Source: Bimuria novae-zelandiae CBS 107.79 (lineage: Eukaryota > Ascomycota > Dothideomycetes > Pleosporales > Didymosphaeriaceae). Taken from it: 64,000 nucleotides of DNA. The stretch spans positions 199,747 to 263,746 of the forward strand of contig ML976667.1 in assembly GCA_010015655.1 (NCBI GenBank), given 5' to 3'. The notes beneath the pieces are model-generated. The model had not been told where the DNA came from and ran no database searches. It was given only the letters and a program-made list of their open reading frames with translations. Shown in pieces: positions 56,500 to 64,000 of the stretch (within the stretch, counting starts at the first letter, position 1; each line of letters opens with the position of its first letter). The position numbers and the translations under genes were made by a program.

Positions 56500-59400
56500 G
56501 GTTTACTTCTAGTTCCTATGTATCTTCTAAGTATAGATATCCTTTCTACTTAATTAAGTAGGTTCGTAACTAATCTGTGTGTCGTAGTATCTTCTTGACT
56601 TCGAATTCGGTTTCCTCCTCTGGTTGGTAATAGAAGGTAGTTTTAACTAGTGTTTTAGAGTCTGCTGGTTCTAATTAGTCTATATAGAATACTGGGTGTA
56701 TTTTGGCGTCTAGTAGTAATTCCAATTAGTAGTTAACCGGTGATACTTGTTTAGAAATAAAAAATAGTCCGACCTTAATATAATCCAGTTTCTTGTGCTT
56801 TTTCTTCTGGGTTCGAAGATTTTTCGTAAGCAGATATGCTTTATCCCCCTTCTTTAGCTAAGGTGCCGTTTTTCTTTTTTAGTTTGTATAGGAAATGCTT
56901 TACTATTAAGCTTTCTCAAGGTTCTCTCGGAGTTGTTAATGTATTTCTTTTATTTTTATAGCCGTGTTGATGGCTTCTTCCGTTCTGATAGTAGTAGGAA
57001 ATATCTAATTAAAGAGATGTGAATGTCTTTTATAGTTTGCATAGAACGGTGTATATCCAGTTGCTACTAATATCTTGTTATTATATGCTAATTATGCCAT
57101 TAGTAATAGGGAAATCCAGTTATTCTTTTGGTTGTTGCAGTAGATGCGTAGGTACGTTTCCATTATTTAATTTATACGTTCTGTTTGTCCATCCGTCTGT
57201 GGGTGGTAGGCTATTAATAGTTTTCGTTTTATTCCAATAAGTGCCGTGAGTGTTGTCCAGTAGTTTAAAGTAAAGAGTTTGTCTCTATCGCTGATAATTG
57301 TCTTGGGGATACCATAATGTCGTATAAGTTAATCTAGGATAAGGAACGCTAGTTCTATTGCTATTATTACCTTTTTACACGGTAGTAATTCCACGTATTT
57401 AGTGAATCTGCATACAATTACCAGTATTACGTCGTAACTTACTCCGTTTATGGGATCTTTCGACTTTGGCAATTCTATAACAAAGTCTATTACAATGTCT
57501 TCCCAAGGTGCTGTAGGTATCTAGATAGCTTGCATTTCTCCATACTTAAGATGTATTGCGTGTTTATTGCGTTAGCATTCTACACATTTACGTATGTAGG
57601 TTACTACTACTTTCTTAATTCCTTTAAAGCTGTAGTTCCTCTAAATTAGTTCCACTATCTTTTTAATTCCAGGGTGTCCATATACAGGGTCATCGTAGTA
57701 TTATCGTATAACCTCTGTCTATTATTCCTTGGGTACTTCTCGTGTAAGTATAAGGAGTTAATTAAGTTCTACTATAGGTTCTAAGGAACTATTAGGATTT
57801 TGTTTTAGTATTACGGAGTAGGTTTTAACTTTATCCCCTGCAAGATTATATTATTGGCTAAGTGCATCTACTCGTCCGTTTTCTTTGCCAGGTGTATATA
57901 TAATCTTGAATTTATATTATCTAAGCGTTTCTAACTATCTTGCCTATCTTAGCGTAAGTTCTTTTATAGTCGTAAAGCGTGTAAGGTTCTTATAGTCCAT
58001 AAAGATCTTAAGTGTAGAGCAGCTAAGAGCGTAGATTTTCTAGTATTTTAGTATTTTAATAATTACGTATAGTTCCTTATCGTGTACGTTATATCGTGCT
58101 TCCGTGTCGGTAAACTTGCATAAGTAATATGCAATAGGGTGCCATTTACTATCTTTTTCTTATTTCGCGCAGGCGCCTATTACGAGGTCGCTTGCGTCCG
58201 TTTCAATTCGTAGTGGTTTTCCATCCCTAAAGTGGATAAGTACTGGTGGCATAATACATGCGGTTTTTAAGAGTTAGAACAACATTCTATACTCTATAGT
58301 CCATGCGAATAGTGTGTCTTTTCTTATAAGGTTTATAAGTAGTATTGTGATCTTTGCGTAATCCTTAATAAATTATCGATTAAATCCACAGAATCCTAAG
58401 AATTCTTGGATATTTTTCGCTATCTTTAGTATTAGCTAGTTCTTAATACATTTAATCTTATTAGGTGCGACTTCGATTCCTTCTGTGCTAATAATGTGTC
58501 CTAGGAATTCAAGTTATATTACGTGCTACTTACACTTCTTTAGTTTAATCCTAAGGTGTGCCTTATCTAGTGCTATTAACACCGTCTATACATGCGGAAC
58601 ATAATCTAAATCGTTTTCAAAGTAAACAAGTATATCGTCTATGTATGCAATAACGAATATATCTAGGTAGTTATAGAGTACGTAGTTAACTAGTGCTTGG
58701 AAGTTTGCCGGTGCGTTAGTAAGTCCAAAAGGTATAATTATGTATTTAAATAGTCTATAGCGTAACCTAAACGCTATCTTCCACTCGTTACCTTCCTTAA
58801 TTTATATAAGGTGGTATCTATCTCGTAAGTCTATTAGTGTAAAGCGTTTGGCTCTTAAGAGTCGGTCTCTTAATTCTAAGATGTTTAGTAGTAGGTATTA
58901 ATTTTTAATCGTCATGTTATTAATCTTTCGATAGTTAACATATAGTCGTGGTGTGCCGTCTTTCTTCATGACAAACATAAAAGGGCTGGCTACTAGTGAC
59001 TTCGATGGTCGTATATATCCTTTCGCGAGATTCGTCTCGATAAATTCCTTTTCTTGCTAGAGTTCTTTTCCAGTCTTGCCATATAGTGGTCCAAAGGGTG
59101 GCGTTTTCCCTTCTACTAGGTCTATCGCTAGATCCCAGGGCTAATATTCTGGAAGGTTTGCTTTTCCCTCTCTCTCGGTGAACATATGATTCCATGCTCG
59201 ATAGCACTCCAGAATTTCATGGTTTGTGCTTTCCTCCATCTTCTTGCGCTCTATAACCTGGTGGTTCCTGCCAGCGTCTGCCAAGGGTTTCTTCCGTTTT
59301 TCGACTATCCGTCGTGAGACTATAGTGTTAATAGCTCTCTTATCTACCATCATGCTCTATTAATGCGTAGGCTTTACTTGCAATGCACAGTTACAGCGCT

Positions 59401-61668
59401 TAAAAGATAGCTTTTTTCTCTTCTAATTAATCGTGGGATTATGCTTTCTTAACTAGGGTAGTCCTAAAATCACGTCGTGATTAGCTTCCTCAATAATATC
59501 AAGGGTAATTAATTCCTAGTGTCCATAGATTGTAAGGGTAGTTTCGACCTCGTATTTAATCGTTGCTTTGCCGGGCATTAGTTATCCATTCGCGACATGA
59601 ATAGCATAGGGTATGGCCTTCTTGCGCTTATAGAGTCCTGCTCTATTAAGTGCTTTTCTTAACACATAGCTTTCCTGTGCTCCTGAGTCCAGCATGGCTT
59701 TTATCTATGTTTCTTTAAGCTGTACTAGTAGCTTAATTAATGCCTAACTGTTTATGGCATTTAGTTCTCTAAAGGCGTCTTCCCTCCTAAGCCTAGGTCT
59801 AAAAAAGACATCTTTTCTATAGGTGGCTTTGCGGAATTAAGGTGTCCTTCCTTCTTCTTCTCCTAAGGCTACTGCTAGCCCTTTTCTAGGAGAGCTTCAC
59901 CGTCCTCTTCCTTCGTTACCATTTCAATCCTAAGGGTCGTGGTCCCTTTTAGTATGCGATTAAACCCATACTTTCCTTTTTTCTCTTTATGTTCCTCACA
60001 ATTAGGGTGTAAGCATGTTTGCCATTTGTTAGATGCGCATTTTCCATTAACTAGTAGCAATATTACTTAGTTTAGCGCTTAGTTAAGGTGTGGAAAGTAT
60101 CGCTTTTCACGTTTATCCTAGAGGTGAACGTTACAATAGGTAATAGGGCAGTCAAACCACTCCTATCTACATCGTTAGTACGTTCGGGGAAAGTAGCTAT
60201 ATTCCTTAGCTTAGTAATAAATAGTACATTAATCTTCTCTATAAAGGGTCCATCGTATGGTTTTATGCGTAGGGTTATAGTGGTCCAGGTCGTACTATGG
60301 TTCGTAGTTCGGTCTTTCGTTTAGGTATTTCTTCTTGGGGTCTTCGTGGGCGTAGCGGTAATCTGCCATTTCTCTTACTGCTTTACTAACTAGGTCAGGT
60401 CGGTAAGCATAAAAAAATGCTTCTGCATAGTCTTATTGTTCTACCGCCGTAAACCTAAAGTCTCCTTCTCGAGGTTAGTGTTTTTCCAAGAAGTCGAAAA
60501 AATTCGTCGTCTTACTAGTAACAGGTTTATTCTAGCTAGGGTAAGGTATAGGAGATTAAGGCATTAGCTCTATCTCTTCCTTGTCTAAACCTTCGTATAC
60601 ATCCTCGTAGAGTCGCGAGTTAGGCGAGTCTAATTACTCTAAGTCCTTATCCGGGATATTAGATTACTTAATAGAGGGTATCACCTGCCATTCTTCGTCG
60701 GTTACTTTTGTGTTATCGACGGTAAGTACGTTTAACTATTTAATAACCTTGTTCTTAGATCTGCAGTTCCTGGCGATGTGGCCCGATTTACCACATATAA
60801 AGCATTTACGCGTCTTGGTCCCCTATTGTCGGGTTCTATCTAAGATACGTTGGTTAGGCTTTTAGAAGCCTATAGTCTTTCCTGTTCCCTTTTCCAGGTT
60901 ATTAAACTAAACATCTTCCATAAATTAGGGTCTGTAGTAGTTGCGTTACTGGCGTCGAGGTATTTTCGGCGGCGCTCTGTAGACTACAGGTGCCTATTAT
61001 CCAAAACTAACGTTCCTTAGGTTCTTACGTAGCTCTTCTTGCAATGCAAACCATTCCCTATTAATGCGGATAGTCTCTTTGTACAGTTCTTCTAAGGTCT
61101 CTATTTTTACACTACTACGCAGGAGTTCTTCGCGCATATTGCGTTTAAGGCCTTATTTATATATCGTTTTAAGAGATTTATCCTCCTAGTCGAGTTGCAC
61201 GGCGTACTTGCGAAATTTGGCTACATACTTAGCTATAAATTATTACTATTAGATTGTCTAGATCGCTTGCTTAGCGATAGTAGTTTTATTAGCAATTTTA
61301 AATATCTATTAGAGACATTTCTTAAAGTTAGCGTAGTCCTTAATAATGTCGATAGCATCTTTATTACGGTTAATGTAGTCTTCATCCTCGTTATCGTAAT
61401 CCATGTCTAGGTACTTAACTAAGTAAGGATAGATTTATTTTTTAGCGCTTCCTCGCATGTAAGTCGCTGCGAAGATGACCTTCTTCTTATCTTTAAGGTC
61501 TTAGTTCTAGTCAAAGAAGTAGAGGTCTAGCTGTAAGAGCTAGGTATTAAGGAGGGTACAATTACTATTATATAAGTCAGGTTTGTGCGCCTTGTTCTTG
61601 CCATCCCTTATAAGGGTGACATAGTTATCCGAAGCCATGGAAGAGTTAGGGGTCCTATTAGTATTCAT
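56420..61668 (-). pseudogene. Gypsy gag-pol with C-terminal chromodomain, RIP-disabled
   Basis: On the minus strand from ATG 61668, gag reads MASDNYVTLIRDGKNKAHKP and later KKKVIFAATYMRG. A CCHC zinc knuckle (CFICGKSGHIARNC) lies at ~60775-60815. Protease is marked by LDSGA (~59690). Reverse transcriptase has [12 protein letters not shown] (~58970, also the longest surviving frame region) and AYIDDILVY (~58640). Integrase has HPQTDGQTERIN (~57185). A chromodomain (YLIK-KGY, with TAG in place of Trp) is at ~56540, ending at TAG 56420-56422. Dozens of TAA/TAG codons and a few frame changes interrupt it. The chromodomain places it in the chromoviruses, which target modified chromatin. Confidence 0.85.
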
Positions 61669-61685
61669 GTTAAGGGTGTTCAAAA

Positions 61686-62143
61686 TGTTAAGTCCCCAAA
61701 AGGATAGCTAATCCCTAAGGGGTTAGGGTTGGTTCTCGGGCAGGAATACTAGTAGGACGGGAGAGGTTGTAGTGATAGCTTGCGCTTGTCACTAGGGCGT
61801 TAGTATCGAAGGTGTGTACGGCACAATCAAATCAACAAGGTTGCTTACTCAGATCCAAACGATAGATTGATAAATAAGATTGAACACAAATGCCATAAGG
61901 GTATTCGTGTCGGTTTATATACAAGAGGTTTATTGGTTACCGTCCACCTATCTTTCTGCCATCCTATCTTTCTGGTGGATGGTCGTGTCATCTATGGATG
62001 GTATACCGTCCATGATCTTGGCTGGATGGTATGTCTTGGCTGGATGGTACATCACGTGATCTCGGTTGCGCAACCCCACTAAGTGTCACCCCCGCTGAGG
62101 GCCCGTTGGTCCTCCGCGTCCCATACATGTTCAGATCCTAACA
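61686..62143 (-). repeat. Gypsy 5' LTR (right copy)
   Basis: 458 bp, identical in length to the left copy, with 16 transition differences. Read on the minus strand it is followed after about 17 bp by the gag start codon, leaving little room for a conventional tRNA primer-binding site. Confidence 0.93.
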
Positions 62144-62148
62144 GGGCA

Positions 62149-63234
62149 GCGTACTCTCGCTAGCCTTATAAGCGCCAGCGTTAGCGTGCCGTAAGAGGTG
62201 TCTAACGCCCTAAAAAACTTTAATTAACAGCGTTTTTAACTCGCTCTAGTTAGCTAGCTTACTAAGAATAATTACCTACTACGTAAAGTAAAGACGCTAT
62301 CCTTTTAAGAGCTCTTACGCGCTACTAACCTAAAGGCTAAGCTAGCTACTTTTTAGAGCTATATAACTATTGCTACCTTCCTGTTAAGGTTATATATAAA
62401 TTTATAGCCTTATATACAAACTAAGCTCGCTCGCGCCCTTAGTAAAATCTATATTAGCTTTAATAGCTAGTTTATAAAAGGCGATAAGAGTGCGTTTTAT
62501 AGGCTTATTGCTTACTACGTTAATAGTTATAATAAGCTTTACGACCTGCCTTTTGCCCTCCCTTAACTTAGTAGTGCGCATACAAGCGAGAAAGTCACTA
62601 TAATTATTATTAAGATGCTACAGGCCTTTAGTATTAATAGTAGCTTAGTTAGGTACTTTATACTTAATAATGCGATAAATAATAATATAGCCCTTAAGGC
62701 GCTAGGCGCCTATTATAGCTTTGCCCTATAGGACTAACGCCTCCGCTGCTTACCTCACTTGCTTAACTTAGTAGGGCAAACTATAATATTTAGAACTAAT
62801 AAAGACGCCTTTAATAATAACACCTTATAGTTTAGACTTAAGGAGAAATACCTACGCGAGTAGCAAGAAAAGGGCCCTATTAGAGTCCTTATAAACGTTA
62901 TATACTTAATATTAACGCCTTAGTAATATAACCTTTTTAATAACTTTTAACGTTTAACACGCGAGGTAGGAGAGCCTTTATAGCTCTTTAAACCTATTAA
63001 GCCTATTATTACTTGCTAAAATAGCTATCTTAACTTTATAAAGAGAGTAGTCCTCCTCCACCGCGCAATTAATGCTCTTATTAATTATAAGGTAGAGAAG
63101 GCGCTATAGGATAAGTCCTTAGCTTACGCGCGTAGCAGGGCTCCTGTTAATAAAACACTTATAAAAAGCTTTACTACTACTAATTAGGCTATAATTAGTT
63201 AGTATATTAAAGTCCTCCAGCCCTTGAAGGTGTA
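62149..63234 (+). pseudogene. hAT-2 transposase remnant
   Basis: Plus-strand fragments: VRYFILNNAINNNIALKALG (~62650), LRCLPHLLNLVGQTI (~62745), a long stop-riddled segment, then LQPLK at the right edge (~63215-63228), where hAT transposases usually continue for another 150 residues. The break coincides with the left end of the Fot1/pogo-type element, which explains the truncation. Confidence 0.65.
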
Positions 63235-64000
63235 CTCGCCCCACACGCTAAGGCTGGCGCCTTAGCCCTACTCAGCTCAACGCAACTTCTCGGCTCAACG
63301 CAACTTTTTGATCAGATTTTTCTCTACAATTCGAATATCAGCACCCCACCATGCCTATTTACTATGGGAATTCAGCAGATGTCGAGCTTCGTATTCAAGC
63401 CTGCCTTGATGACTTTTCTGGCGTTGAAAAGTTCAATATTGCTGCTGCGGGACGCGACTACTGTGTGCCGGTTACGCGACTTCGAGCGCGTATAAAAGGC
63501 AGAAGTAGCCGCCACGATCGCCCTGGTGCCAACCAAAGGCTCACAAAGGTGCAAGACGATACTCTGAAGCTCTATATACGCCGCTGCGACGATCTGGGCA
63601 TGCCCTGCCTAATGCCGCAGCTCACAGGTGCTGCGCAGTTCCTTATTGATCGCGATCACCCAGATGGGCGCGCAGCTCCACTGGGCAAAGAATGGCTCAC
63701 ACGCTGGATAGAGCGCCACCCTGAGTGCCGTCGCATAAAGCAGAAGCCGCAGGATATCAATCGTACAGCGATGGCTACGTTCGAAGCCTACAGTCAGCAT
63801 TTTACGCGCCTTAAGAAGGTGATGTACGATCACGGCATCACACCGACAGACACATACAATATGGATGAGACTGGCTTTCGCATAGGGATTGGCGGCAACC
63901 AATGGATAGTCACTATGGAGCTTAACCGCCCGCAGGTCTCTGCATCAGAGACCTCGCGCGATTATATTACCTCAATCGAATCGATATCCGGCGATGGTGA
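63235..64000 (+). mobile_element. Fot1/pogo-type DNA transposon, left part only
   Basis: Base composition changes abruptly at about 63230 from RIP-type AT-rich to GC-normal. The proposed left end is CTCGCCCCACACGCTAAGGC, directly after a TA (63233-63234) as expected for this superfamily, and it interrupts the hAT-2 transposase. The element runs off the window, so the right terminal repeat and TA duplication cannot be checked. Confidence 0.7.
63351..64000 (+). CDS. Fot1/pogo-type transposase, partial, intact so far
   Basis: An open frame of 216 codons from ATG 63351 to the window end without a stop. The N-terminus (VELRIQACLDDF, then CVPVTRLRARIKGRS) is a psq/CENP-B-type helix-turn-helix. A second DNA-binding domain follows (LTGAAQFLID, EWLTRWIERHPECR), then the start of the DDE_1 catalytic domain with TYNMDETGFRIGIGGNQW, where Asp172 is the expected first catalytic residue. 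Full-length family members have about 500-560 residues, so roughly the first 40% is visible. In contrast to every other element in the block it shows no RIP-type stops, which points to a recent arrival or selection for function. The ATG follows a plausible leader (CCCCACCATG). Confidence 0.88.
   Translation, partial: MPIYYGNSADVELRIQACLDDFSGVEKFNIAAAGRDYCVPVTRLRARIKGRSSRHDRPGANQRLTKVQDDTLKLYIRRCDDLGMPCLMPQLTGAAQFLIDRDHPDGRAAPLGKEWLTRWIERHPECRRIKQKPQDINRTAMATFEAYSQHFTRLKKVMYDHGITPTDTYNMDETGFRIGIGGNQWIVTMELNRPQVSASETSRDYITSIESISGDG

Larger units (their letters stand above)
55293..62143 (-). mobile_element. Ty3/gypsy chromovirus LTR retrotransposon, RIP-decayed
   Basis: Direct 458-bp LTRs (55293-55750 and 61686-62143) start TGTTAAGTCC and end GATCCTAACA. 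The 5-bp target duplication GGGCA is at 55288-55292 and 62144-62148. The LTRs are the same length and differ at 16 positions by my count, all transitions. Gag, protease, reverse transcriptase, RNase H, integrase and a C-terminal chromodomain are read on the minus strand, so the 5' LTR is the right-hand copy. An extra gene lies antisense between pol and the 3' LTR. Length is 6851 bp. Confidence 0.95.
46160..63234 (+). mobile_element. hAT-2: old hAT transposon, split by later insertions
   Basis: Removing the copia (46850-54943) and gypsy (55293-62143) insertions joins AT-rich pieces into one element of roughly 2 kb. Transposase traces are on the plus strand in 62150-63230: VRYFILNN, then LRCLPHLLNLVGQTI with FRTNKDAFNN, the hAT core around the RHxxC/H-type segment, and at the end LQPLK. 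Stops are almost all TAA/TAG, as after RIP. The left end may be CAGAGTTGCCAAC at 46160, with GTTACGAC before it as a possible 8-bp target duplication. The right end lies beyond the Fot1/pogo-type insertion at 63235 and outside the window. Identification rests on these short traces. Confidence 0.6.

Noticed and set aside
1..64000. CRISPR arrays, bacterial-type operons or rRNA genes
   Set aside because: No regularly spaced identical repeats with unique spacers, no ribosome-binding-site-driven gene strings and no rRNA-like stretches were found; the gene structure is eukaryotic.

Overview
The window is nuclear DNA of a filamentous ascomycete (Pezizomycotina; gene content and repeat-decay style would fit a Dothideomycete such as a Pleosporales member, but this is inference). 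The signs are genes with short GT..AG introns (46-161 bp), a fungal STAND/NLR receptor, fungal-type PrpF, MATE and Gal80-like genes, and AT-rich blocks where nearly all in-frame stops are TAA/TAG and repeat copies differ by transitions. That pattern is expected of repeat-induced point mutation (RIP).

Layout. 1-7.3 kb: repeat-rich left flank with a decayed 3.9-kb element bounded by inverted repeats (1541-5458) and a Tc1/mariner-type transposon (5487-7327) with a broken transposase. 7.6-13.0 kb: an intact seven-exon NLR-type receptor gene (N-terminal helical STAND domain, NACHT, acidic linker, ankyrin repeats, SPRY), reconstructed here to 1661 residues. 13.3-14.3 kb: an NmrA-like pseudogene. 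15.2-25.5 kb: housekeeping and metabolic genes: PrpF-like isomerase, Gfo/Idh/MocA oxidoreductase, class II cAMP phosphodiesterase, eEF1B-gamma and, divergently, mitochondrial ribosomal protein uS9m. 29.5-30.8 kb: a conserved Q/P/Y-rich fungal protein of unknown function. 36.2-38.4 kb: a six-exon MATE transporter. 39-41.2 kb: a large fungal membrane protein that may be damaged. 42-44.1 kb: a RidA-like remnant and an acidic protein with a perfect 24-bp tandem repeat. 45.1-45.9 kb: a GST-fold (FAXC/metaxin-like) protein.

46.2 kb to the end is a nested transposon tower. An old hAT element (hAT-2) was split by a Ty1/copia retrotransposon (46850-54943, 172-173-bp LTRs, TSD CCTCC), by a Ty3/gypsy chromovirus (55293-62143, 458-bp LTRs, TSD GGGCA), and by a Fot1/pogo-type transposon starting near 63235. 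The copia element itself carries a second hAT (hAT-1, 50301-53270, TSD TCCTTAAC). All are RIP-decayed except the Fot1/pogo transposase, which is open to the window edge. The gypsy element carries an extra antisense ORF between integrase and 3' LTR with the exact cysteine spacing of a fungal Zn(II)2Cys6 cluster.

The two most notable items are the intact NLR receptor, sitting about 270 bp from a DNA transposon, and the antisense Zn2Cys6-like gene of the chromovirus. No CRISPR array, rRNA or convincing tRNA gene was seen. Exon boundaries were worked out by hand from splice consensus and reading-frame continuity, so they are predictions.
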